From contig NZ_MBPN01000005.1 in the NCBI RefSeq assembly GCF_001695625.1, forward strand, positions 1-64,000: 64,000 nucleotides of DNA, read 5' to 3'. Within the stretch, counting starts at the first letter, position 1; every line of letters starts with the position of its first letter. Positions 48,826 to 56,256 of the stretch are shown here, one piece after another. A model generated the notes under the pieces. That model searched no databases and was not told the origin of the DNA. It worked only from the letters and a program-made list of their open reading frames with translations. This stretch comes from Pseudomonas defluvii (GTDB lineage: Bacteria; Pseudomonadota; Gammaproteobacteria; Pseudomonadales; Pseudomonadaceae). The translations under genes were made by a program, and so were the position numbers.

Positions 48826-50525
48826 TGGCGCGCAAGGCTCCGGCCATCGTGATTCTCGGCAAGGGCAGCCTGGCCACTGCCCGGAAAATCCAGCAGGTGT
48901 ATCCCGACGCCCTTATCCATGGCCTCGCGGGCCGGGTCGAGGGTGCCGACCTGAGTTATCAGGCGTTCGGCCAGACCCTGCGCCAGCTGTATCAGCAGGA
49001 CACGCCGATTATCGCCCTGTGCGCCGCTGGTATTGTCATCCGTACCTTGGCCGACCTGTTGCTGGAGAAGGGCGCTGAGCCTCCGGTGCTGGCCGTGGCC
49101 GAAGATGGTAGCGCCGTGGTGCCGTTGCTGGGGGGGCTGGGTGGCGTCAACGTAATGGCCCGTGAAATTGCCGCCGGCCTGGGCGTCGCGGCGGCGATCA
49201 CCACCAGTGGAGAATTGCGCTTTGGCACCTGCCTGCTCAACCCGCCCAGTGGTTATGCCTTGGCTGATCTTGAGCTGGGTAAGCGCTTTGTCTCCGACCT
49301 GCTGGCTGGTGAGCCGGTGCGTATTGAAGGGGCTGCGCCTTGGTTGGCTCAAGCCCAACTGCCGCACGATGAACAGGCGCAGCGTTCGATCCATGTCGGC
49401 TGTGAAGCCCGTGAGCCTTCGCCCCATGAGCTGTTGATCCATCCGCGCTGCGTATTGGTGGCAATCAGCGCAACAGTGCCGGAACCGGCTCAGGCCGTGC
49501 GCGCTGCCCTGCAGGCGGCGAAGATCGCGGAGCCCGCGCTGGCCTGCCTGTTGGCGGCAGACAGCGAGATGAGCAGCCCGGCGCTGCGTGATGCCGCGGC
49601 TGAGTTGGGCGTTGCCTTGCGTTTCGCCCCGGCGGCTGACAGTGTTGTGGCACTGGCGGCACAGGCCCTGCCTCAACTGCTGCTGCCTCAGGCGATGGGT
49701 GACGGCATTGCGATTGCCGTGGCCAGTCAGCCTATCGACGTTCAGTCGATAGGCCGTGCCCGTGGTCGACTGGCGGTGATTGGCCTGGGGCCAGGTGCTG
49801 CGCAGTTCATGGTGCCGGCGGTCAAGGCCGAGTTGGCCCGCGCCAACGATGTGCTGGGGTACGAGACCTACGTGCGTATGGCCGGCCCGTTCCGCGACGA
49901 TCAGGTGCTGCATTGCACCGATAACCGCGAAGAGATGCAGCGCGCGCGTCACGCGTTCGAGTTGGCGGTCCAGGGCCGTTCGGTGGTGGTGGTATCGTCG
50001 GGTGACCCCGGCGTGTTCGCCATGGCCTCAGCGGTACTGGAAGCCCTTCATGAGTCAGACGACCCGGCCTGGCATGCGGTTGACCTGGAGATCCTGCCGG
50101 GGGTTTCAGCCTCGCTGGCCACCGCCGCTCAAGCGGGTGCGCCATTGGGCCATGACTTCTGTGTGCTGTCGCTGTCGGACAACCTCAAGCCGTGGTCGAT
50201 TATCGAGAAACGCCTCGACCTGGCGGCTCAGGCAGACCTGGCGCTGGCTTTCTATAACCCGATTTCGCGTTCGCGGCCTTGGCAACTGGGGCGTGCCCTG
50301 GAAATCGTACGTCAGCACCGTACGGCGCAGACGCCTGTAGTCCTTGGCCGTGATATCGGTAGGCCGGGGCAAACATTGCGCGCCATCACCCTCGGGGAGC
50401 TGACCCCTGAGCAGGTGGACATGCGCACCATGGTGTTGGTGGGGTCGTCCACCACCTGCGTGTTCCCTCGTCCTGAGGGCGGCCAATGGGTGTACACGCC
50501 ACGCTGGTACCCCGAGCAAGGCTGA
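48825..50525 (+). CDS. cobJ: CbiG-like / precorrin-3B C17-methyltransferase fusion
   Basis: A 566-residue fusion. About residues 1-230 resemble the CbiG N-terminal and central domains (IIALCAAGIVIRTLADLL, VVPLLGGLGGVNVMAREIA, TCLLNPPSGYALADLELG-type), a CbiG/CobE C-terminal domain follows, and from about residue 310 comes the CobJ methylase (LAVIGLGPGAAQFMVPAV, VSSGDPGVFAMASAVLEAL, HDFCVLSLSDNLKPW). CobJ methylates C17 and contracts the ring. CbiG opens the delta-lactone in the anaerobic route, so its role here is unclear. ATG 48825 overlaps cobI by one base; an upstream GTG at 48813 could add four residues. Confidence 0.93.
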   Translation: MARKAPAIVILGKGSLATARKIQQVYPDALIHGLAGRVEGADLSYQAFGQTLRQLYQQDTPIIALCAAGIVIRTLADLLLEKGAEPPVLAVAEDGSAVVPLLGGLGGVNVMAREIAAGLGVAAAITTSGELRFGTCLLNPPSGYALADLELGKRFVSDLLAGEPVRIEGAAPWLAQAQLPHDEQAQRSIHVGCEAREPSPHELLIHPRCVLVAISATVPEPAQAVRAALQAAKIAEPALACLLAADSEMSSPALRDAAAELGVALRFAPAADSVVALAAQALPQLLLPQAMGDGIAIAVASQPIDVQSIGRARGRLAVIGLGPGAAQFMVPAVKAELARANDVLGYETYVRMAGPFRDDQVLHCTDNREEMQRARHAFELAVQGRSVVVVSSGDPGVFAMASAVLEALHESDDPAWHAVDLEILPGVSASLATAAQAGAPLGHDFCVLSLSDNLKPWSIIEKRLDLAAQADLALAFYNPISRSRPWQLGRALEIVRQHRTAQTPVVLGRDIGRPGQTLRAITLGELTPEQVDMRTMVLVGSSTTCVFPRPEGGQWVYTPRWYPEQG

Positions 50526-50583
50526 TCCTGCTGAGGAAAGTTTTCGCTCCTGACCCGCCATCGGCTGTTTGAGTAGTGTGATC

Positions 50584-50609
50584 GGGAAATCCCAATGAAG
50601 GGGTTTCCC
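50584..50609 (+). repeat. hairpin in front of the three-paralog cassette
   Basis: GGGAAATCCC (50584-50593) and GGGGTTTCCC (50600-50609) form a 10-bp stem with one G-U pair and a 6-base loop, 24 bases upstream of the first cassette gene. No T-run follows, so it is either a terminator remnant of cobJ or, more likely, a 5' leader or operator element of the cassette. Confidence 0.6.
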
Positions 50610-50633
50610 AATCAAGACAAGGACTATTCAATC

Positions 50634-51326
50634 ATGAGCGATAAAAACGAATTACTGAGCATCGATTCTGCAGCGGTAGTGGAAAGTTCGCTGGTTGCAT
50701 TCGGCGCCGGCATCTCCCTGCAAAGCCGTAATGACGCCAAAAACGCTTACCTGTTTGCCTCGCTGGCGAGCAACAAACTGTTTGACCCGACGACTCAGGG
50801 AGAGGCCTGGTTCAATCAGTTCCTGAAGGTCATGCAAGATTGTGGCTGGGTAACTGCGCATCGCACCTACGAAAAGGAAACGACCTCCGGTCAGTCGATC
50901 AAGCTCTCGAACGTGGTGGTCAAGGCTGTCCAGGCAGCCGCTGCTGCTGCAGTACCGGGTGCCCCAGCGGTAGCGGTACTCGGGGATCTGGCGCGCAAGG
51001 CGATTGGTGGCCTGCCCAAAAGCGATCAGGCCTTGTCGCTGTTCAAGCGTAACGTGAACCAAAAGGCGGCTGCGGTTGTGGGTGTGGCTTCGTGCATCGA
51101 GACCGCCGATGGTGAGGTGGTCATGGCCATGGGTGCCATTCAGCGTCGAGCCTCCACTCATGATGTGGATGTGCTGTTTTTTGACTGGGATTCGGCTTCT
51201 TCCGAAACCTATAAAGGCACTGCGGCACTGTCCTTCAACAAGGTGATCTATGATCGCGTGCGTGCGCGCATCGAGCAGCAACTGGGTGATCGTGCGCTGG
51301 CCAAGATCCTGGACTACGACATCTGA
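50634..51326 (+). CDS. uncharacterised protein, cassette paralog A
   Basis: A 230-residue protein of no family I recognise. The N-terminal part (about 14-72) aligns by eye with the next two gene products: a VVxSSLVAF segment, QSR near 30, ALxFAS-type hydrophobic residues, a Trp near 59 and GW at 71-72. Then comes an Ala-rich hydrophobic stretch (about 94-127, VKAVQAAAAAAVPGA and onward) unique to this copy, ALSLF at 133-137, and a C-terminal half with FFDWDS and LSFNKVIYDRVRARI. There is no signal peptide. ATG 50634 follows AAGGA. A perfect hairpin separates it from gene B. It could be a toxin- or stress-related protein, but nothing proves that. Confidence 0.8.
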   Translation: MSDKNELLSIDSAAVVESSLVAFGAGISLQSRNDAKNAYLFASLASNKLFDPTTQGEAWFNQFLKVMQDCGWVTAHRTYEKETTSGQSIKLSNVVVKAVQAAAAAAVPGAPAVAVLGDLARKAIGGLPKSDQALSLFKRNVNQKAAAVVGVASCIETADGEVVMAMGAIQRRASTHDVDVLFFDWDSASSETYKGTAALSFNKVIYDRVRARIEQQLGDRALAKILDYDI

Positions 51327-51341
51327 CGATATGTCGTCGGC

Positions 51342-51368
51342 GAGATGAGCCGCTGTTCGGCTCATCTC
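51342..51368 (+). repeat. perfect hairpin between cassette genes A and B
   Basis: GAGATGAGCC (51342-51351) and GGCTCATCTC (51359-51368) are perfect 10-base complements with a 7-base loop, 15 bases after the first cassette gene and 33 before the second. The stem lacks a T-run. It could attenuate transcription or stabilise the first message, giving more A than B and C. Confidence 0.7.
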
Positions 51369-51401
51369 TGCACGGGAGACTATCCAGACGAGGAGGTGAG
51401 C

Positions 51402-52106
51402 ATGGATGTTGACGGTTATACCCTTTGGATCAACGGCGGCAGCCTGTTGTTTGTAGCGCCACAGGTTGAGGGCGCTGAGCGGCAGGCGGTACTGGATTCG
51501 CACCTGTACGCACAATTGCTGGCAAACAAGCGCGCAGGCTCGCGCTTTACTGAACATAAGGCGTGGTATCGCGCGTATCGGACAGCCCTGACGGATCGCG
51601 GCTGGTTACTGACACAGCAGCATCAAACGGTAGAAACGGTTTCGGCGCTAGCGCCCATCGCGCCTGTTCAACCGATTCAGGCACAACTTGCCAGCCAGTA
51701 CCCAGCGTTCCATGAGGTGCTGGCGAAAGGTGTCGAGGCCATGCGCCAAGCGTCGGACCTACAGGGTTTGGACGCGCTGCGCCAGCAGGTCGTGCAACCA
51801 CTTGAGGCCAGCACGGTTACCCGTATAGCGCTGGAGGTTGGTGTGGTTCAGACGGGGCCCGTCGTGTTGTTCAACAGCGTTGTCCTGGACACGGAGCAGG
51901 TGCCTGGCGAGCATTGGCTGGTTGAGCCGCTGGCGGCCCAGTCGCTGACTGGCGAGACCCGCCTTCAGGGGTTTCATGCCCAGTTGGAGTTGCGTCTCTA
52001 TGAGCCTTATCGCCAGAAACTTGAGTGTTTGATGGCCGATAAGCGCCAAGTGTTCCCGTACACCCGCAAGGTTGAATCCATTCAAGGAGCGATCACTCAT
52101 GGATAA
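51402..52106 (+). CDS. uncharacterised protein, cassette paralog B
   Basis: A 234-residue protein. Its N-terminal half aligns with A and C: GSLLFVAP near 13-20, ERQ at 26-28, LYAQLLANK at 35-43, AWYRAYRTALTDRGW ending at 68. The C-terminal half has VVLFNSVVLDTEQ and LRLYEPYRQKL, echoing the FN/Y..R positions in A and C. It lacks the Ala-rich segment of A and has no signal peptide. GAGGAGGT is an excellent Shine-Dalgarno before ATG 51402, so a longer frame from 51345 is not needed. The stop overlaps gene C by 8 bases. Function unknown. Confidence 0.8.
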   Translation: MDVDGYTLWINGGSLLFVAPQVEGAERQAVLDSHLYAQLLANKRAGSRFTEHKAWYRAYRTALTDRGWLLTQQHQTVETVSALAPIAPVQPIQAQLASQYPAFHEVLAKGVEAMRQASDLQGLDALRQQVVQPLEASTVTRIALEVGVVQTGPVVLFNSVVLDTEQVPGEHWLVEPLAAQSLTGETRLQGFHAQLELRLYEPYRQKLECLMADKRQVFPYTRKVESIQGAITHG

Positions 52107-52731
52107 CATTCAAGCATCGGTGGTGGGGGCCAGTGTGGTTTCGTTTCTGCCGGGTGTGCCTGCCCAGCAGCGGGAGTCTGTGCAGTTGGCAACCCTGTTT
52201 GCACAGCGTGCAGCCTTGAGTGCCTATAAGGATGGTCAGGTGGAAGACTGGTACAGCTACTATAAGAACCAGTTGAAGTACTTTGGCTGGGATGCGACCC
52301 CGGCCGACGCGACGTATCGCCCTGACCCGAGTCGACAGCGCGTAGTCGATCAGGCGCTGGAAAAGATTTCCCAGGTGGCCGGAAGGCCTTATGCCGAGGC
52401 GAGTCGGCGTTCGCTTGAAGCGCTGGAAAAGAACGGCAACGCCTTGTCGCTGTTCGAGAGCCGCTCAAGGAACCTTGACTATGCCTACTTCCAGCTAATC
52501 CCCTGTAGCCAGGGGGCTTCGGGCGTGGTCGACATGGTGCTGTACCATGAAACGCTCAACATCTCGGAGCAGAGCCGCGGTTTTCTGTTTCAATCGAGCA
52601 AAACTGTTTCATCCGCGCGGGCAGAACTGGTGCGCTTCAACACGCGCGGTTTCGAGCACACACACCGCGACAGGGTTTTGGCGAGGTTGAGTAGTGTCCT
52701 GCAGAAAGAAATCCTCAGCCTGGAACTCTAA
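52099..52731 (+). CDS. uncharacterised protein, cassette paralog C
   Basis: A 210-residue protein clearly paralogous to A: VVGASVVSFLPGV, QQR at 23-25, TLFAQRAA, WYSYYKNQLKYFGW ending at 64, NALSLFESRS near 114-123, and a C-terminus with VRFNTRGFEHTHRDRVLARL. The spacing of GW, ALSLF and FN is similar to that in A, except that A has extra residues for its hydrophobic segment. AAGGAG precedes ATG 52099, inside the end of B. It converges with the MarC-family gene, overlapping by 4 bases. No function can be assigned. Confidence 0.8.
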   Translation: MDNIQASVVGASVVSFLPGVPAQQRESVQLATLFAQRAALSAYKDGQVEDWYSYYKNQLKYFGWDATPADATYRPDPSRQRVVDQALEKISQVAGRPYAEASRRSLEALEKNGNALSLFESRSRNLDYAYFQLIPCSQGASGVVDMVLYHETLNISEQSRGFLFQSSKTVSSARAELVRFNTRGFEHTHRDRVLARLSSVLQKEILSLEL

Positions 52732-53324
52732 GGGAGTAGGTAGCCCTTTATCCCGGTAAAGATGATTTGCGCCGCCAGGGCGCAGACGAACAGCCCCATC
52801 AACCGGCTGACGATCTGCAGGCCCTGGTCGCCGAGCAGGCGTTCGATGCGGTTGGACAGGTAGAGCACCAGGCCGACCGTGAGGCTGGCTGCAGCGATAC
52901 TGACGATGGCCAGCAGTTTGTCGTCCCAGTGCGGTTGACCAACCCCCATCACCAGCAGCGCACCGATGGTACCTGGGCCGACCGTCAGCGGTATGGTCAG
53001 TGGCACGATGGTGACGTCCTGCTGCACGCTGTCGGTCTGCACCGCAGACTTGCCCTGTGCCATGCCCAGTGCGGAAATGAACAGTACGCTGCCCGCACCA
53101 ATGCGAAAGGCATCGGCGGTGATACCGAAGATGCCGAAGATTACCCGTCCGAACAGGTACAGCAGAACGCTGGAGACGAGCACGCCAATGGCGACTTTCC
53201 AGGCCAGGTGCTTGCGCTCCTTGCTGGAGTAGCCACGGGTCAGGCTGATGAAACAGGACAGAACAAAGAACGGGCTGTAGAGCACGAGCATTTTCAGGTA
53301 AACGCTGAACAACTCATGAAGCAT
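52728..53324 (-). CDS. MarC family integral membrane protein
   Basis: A 198-residue protein with six predicted helices, of the MarC (UPF0056) family: LYSPFFVLSCFISLTRGY at the start, VVPLTIPLTVGPGTIGALLVMG in the middle and IVSRLMGLFVCALAAQIIFTGI at the end. Despite the name, these proteins are not shown to confer multidrug resistance; the role is unknown. It lies directly downstream of retS (25 bases) on the same strand and converges with the cassette. Confidence 0.92.
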   Translation of the reverse strand: MLHELFSVYLKMLVLYSPFFVLSCFISLTRGYSSKERKHLAWKVAIGVLVSSVLLYLFGRVIFGIFGITADAFRIGAGSVLFISALGMAQGKSAVQTDSVQQDVTIVPLTIPLTVGPGTIGALLVMGVGQPHWDDKLLAIVSIAAASLTVGLVLYLSNRIERLLGDQGLQIVSRLMGLFVCALAAQIIFTGIKGYLLP

Positions 53325-53348
53325 GGCGTGGGCTCGCGGCAGATGGAC

Positions 53349-56132
53349 TCAACGAAGTGTATCAGTGCCTGTCGCCTGGCTGGCCTCTTGTTCTCGGCGG
53401 GCCACCCATTGTTCGATCAGTTCACGCAGTTGTGACAGCTCAACGGGCTTGGCCATATGCCCGTCCATGCCCGACAGGCGTGCACGCTCCTTGTGCTCGG
53501 CAAGGATATGCGCGGTCAGGGCGACCACCGGCGTGCGTTTGCGTTGGGTGTTGGCTTCCCAGGCGCGCAACTGCTGGGTGGCGGAAAAACCGTCCAGCAC
53601 GGGCATTTCGCAATCCATCAGGACCAGGTCGTAGCGCTGAGCTTTCATTGCCGCCAAAGCCTCTTCACCGTTGCTGGCCGTGTCGGGCTCCAGGTTGAGC
53701 TTGCCCAGCATGCCCCGAATGACCTTGGTCGAAATGCTGTTGTCTTCGGCAACCAGGATGCGAAAGTCGCTGGGCATCTGCAGTGGCTGATAGCTGAACG
53801 ATGCGGCGTGCGGCAGGTGTGGCCCTTTGGCCCGCTGGCTGAGTTCCTCGGCCAGGGTCGTCTTGAGGGTATAGCCGGCCACAGGCTTGGCCAGGATCCG
53901 CTTGACCCCGGCGTTGCGCGCGATGATCTTGCTTGGCGCATTGCTGATGCCGGTGAGCATGATCAACAGGATGTCGTGGTTCAGGCTCGGGTCTTCCTTG
54001 ATTTTGGCGGCAAGTTGCATCCCGGTCATGCCTGGCATGTTCTGGTCGAGCAGTACTGCATCGAAGTAGTCCCGCAGATGGGCCTTGGTGCGCAGCAGGG
54101 CCAGCGCTTCCTTGCCTGATGGCACGGCACTGACGTTCATGCCCCAGGCACTGCACTGCTGTACCAGTACTTTTCGGCAGGTGTCGTTGTCATCCACCAC
54201 CAGCACGCGGGCGTCACGCAGCGGGCCGTCCAGGTCGGCGGCGGGTTGTTCCAGGCGCTGAGGATCCAGCGGCAGGGTTATCCAGAGGGTGTTGCCCTGA
54301 TTGGTGCTGGTCTTGATGCCGAACTCGCCGTGCATCAAGGTGACCAACTGCTTGGCGATGACCAGGCCCAGATGCCCGCCCAGCTTGCTTTCGGAGAGGT
54401 AGTGCCGGCTGTTCAGCTCGGCTTGCAGCAAGGCATCGCGATCACTGTCGGCCATCGGTTGGCCGCTGTCCTGTACGGCAATGCGCAAGCGAGGAGTGTC
54501 AGTACGTTGGTCCAGGGCGATCACCAGTAGAATTTCGCCCTGATCGACCGTCTTCAGCGCATTCTCCAACAAGCCCAGCAGGGCCTGGCGCAGGCGTGTC
54601 GGGTCGCCACTGATAACCCGGGGAACTTGCGGCTGGGTGAAGCTGATCAACTCCACATTCTGCTGTTCGGCCTTGGCCCTGAAGATACCCAGGCAATCTT
54701 CGATCAGGGCATTGAGGTCGAACTGCACGTCGTCGAGTTCGATCTGCCCGGACTCCAGCTTGGAGATGTCGAGGATTTCGTTGATCAGGGTAAGCAGTTC
54801 GTTGCCGGCGCTATGAATGGTTTGTACGTAGTCACGCTGCTTGACCGACAGCGGAGTGCCCAGCAGCAGTTCAGTCATGCCCAGCACACCGTTCATGGGC
54901 GTGCGGATTTCATGGCTGATCCTGGCGAGAAACTCGGCCTTGGCGTTGACCTCTGCATTGCTCGCGGCCAATGCGCGGCTGGCACTGAAGCGCGCTTCTC
55001 TGATGGTACGCAAGCGCTCACTGACGGCCATGTTCAGCAGCAAGCCACTGAGCGCGGTCAGCCCGAGCAGGATGAACAGTAACCATTGGGTCGGCGTACG
55101 TGTGAGCACCAGCAAGGCCGGGAGCACGACCAGGCAGCCGATGTTGAACACCAGCATGGCCAAGGTGAGCAGCCTGGCTGGCGCATACCCCTTGTAGCAT
55201 TGATAGCTGGCCACCAACAGCATGCTCAGGCTGCCTAACGCCATCAGGGCGTAGGTCATCAGGTTCAGCGGCAGGGTATCGACAAACAGCAGCACCAGGC
55301 CGCAGAGGCTGATCAGGAGCAGGTCTGCCTGCAGCAGGCGAGTCAGGCGAGGCTGATCGAAGCCATTGAAAAAACGAGCGGTAAAGACCAGGCCGCACAG
55401 CGTTGCCAACAGCGCTGTCAGGTACGCCGCAGGGGTTTGGGCAGAATGCCAGAGGTTGATCCAGGGGCTGCCGAGGTTCAGCAGAATCAGTGCGCTGAAC
55501 AGCATCAGGCCCTGATACGCGGCCAGTGCCAGGCTGGTGGTTGAGCGTGAATAGGCGAAACGGGCGAGGTTGTGCAGTATCAGCATGCCAATGCAACCGA
55601 ACAGCAGGCCGAACATTACGGCTTCACGCTGGTCGGCGGCGGCTTCGGCAGCAGGTTGCAGGGTTATGTCGGGGCGCAACTGGTGTTCGGAAACCAGCCG
55701 TAGATAGACATCCAGTGGCTTTGCACTGGTGGGCAGTCGTAACAAGTGGTCACTGCTACGCAGCACGGGTTCGCTGGTGTCACCGACGCGGCCGTTGAGA
55801 GACTGCTTTAGCAGCACGTTGCCATCCAGCACATACAGATCAAGGCTGGACAAGTCCGGAGCGAAGACACGCAACAGTTGTTCGTTCTCGCCCGGGGGTA
55901 GCCGATAGTGCAACCACAGTGCGTGATTGGGGGCGGCAGCGTTGAGTCGGCTGATCTGGATAGGGCTGAACTGGTTTCGGTAGCGTTCGGAGCGTACATC
56001 GCTCAGTTGCAGGTTGGCTTGCTCGTCAAGCAAAACGGCCCAGCCACCGCTATGTTCGGCAGACGCCGGAAACAGGCAGAACAGGGTCAGCAGGCTGACG
56101 GTGAGGCCAATGGCAATCCTGAGCCAACGCAC
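53349..56132 (-). CDS. retS: hybrid sensor histidine kinase RetS
   Basis: A 927-residue hybrid kinase: signal peptide, periplasmic 7TMR-DISMED2 domain (about 30-165), seven membrane helices (about 190-385), HisKA with His407 in ARISHEIRTPMNG, a HATPase domain, and two receivers with Asp696 (AVLLDQNMPG) and Asp840 (LVLMDCEMPVLDG). This architecture and the position next to purD identify RetS, which binds GacS and tunes the Gac/Rsm switch between acute and biofilm behaviour. The ATP-lid G1 box reads DSGQPM rather than DxGxG, so autokinase activity may be weak, in line with RetS acting on GacS by contact. Confidence 0.93.
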   Translation of the reverse strand: MRWLRIAIGLTVSLLTLFCLFPASAEHSGGWAVLLDEQANLQLSDVRSERYRNQFSPIQISRLNAAAPNHALWLHYRLPPGENEQLLRVFAPDLSSLDLYVLDGNVLLKQSLNGRVGDTSEPVLRSSDHLLRLPTSAKPLDVYLRLVSEHQLRPDITLQPAAEAAADQREAVMFGLLFGCIGMLILHNLARFAYSRSTTSLALAAYQGLMLFSALILLNLGSPWINLWHSAQTPAAYLTALLATLCGLVFTARFFNGFDQPRLTRLLQADLLLISLCGLVLLFVDTLPLNLMTYALMALGSLSMLLVASYQCYKGYAPARLLTLAMLVFNIGCLVVLPALLVLTRTPTQWLLFILLGLTALSGLLLNMAVSERLRTIREARFSASRALAASNAEVNAKAEFLARISHEIRTPMNGVLGMTELLLGTPLSVKQRDYVQTIHSAGNELLTLINEILDISKLESGQIELDDVQFDLNALIEDCLGIFRAKAEQQNVELISFTQPQVPRVISGDPTRLRQALLGLLENALKTVDQGEILLVIALDQRTDTPRLRIAVQDSGQPMADSDRDALLQAELNSRHYLSESKLGGHLGLVIAKQLVTLMHGEFGIKTSTNQGNTLWITLPLDPQRLEQPAADLDGPLRDARVLVVDDNDTCRKVLVQQCSAWGMNVSAVPSGKEALALLRTKAHLRDYFDAVLLDQNMPGMTGMQLAAKIKEDPSLNHDILLIMLTGISNAPSKIIARNAGVKRILAKPVAGYTLKTTLAEELSQRAKGPHLPHAASFSYQPLQMPSDFRILVAEDNSISTKVIRGMLGKLNLEPDTASNGEEALAAMKAQRYDLVLMDCEMPVLDGFSATQQLRAWEANTQRKRTPVVALTAHILAEHKERARLSGMDGHMAKPVELSQLRELIEQWVARREQEASQATGTDTLR

Positions 56133-56187
56133 GACGAAATCCCTTCCTTAGCTGAATGCCGGGGTACCACTATGCGCGGCGGGCCGA

Positions 56188-56246
56188 GACGAAGGCAAGG
56201 CCCGCGCGGGGCCTTGTCGTCTGGTCGGGTACGCCAGGCGTACCCG
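56188..56246. repeat. two tandem hairpins between purD and retS
   Basis: First stem: GACGA (56188-56192) and CAAGGCCC (56196-56203) pair with GGGCCTTG (56209-56216) and TCGTC (56217-56221), with a 3-base bulge. Second stem: CGGGTACGC (56226-56234) and GCGTACCCG (56238-56246), perfect with a 3-base loop. Both lie after the purD stop on the same strand. They probably terminate or protect the purH-purD message. Confidence 0.65.
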
Positions 56247-56256
56247 TGGTCTCGTT

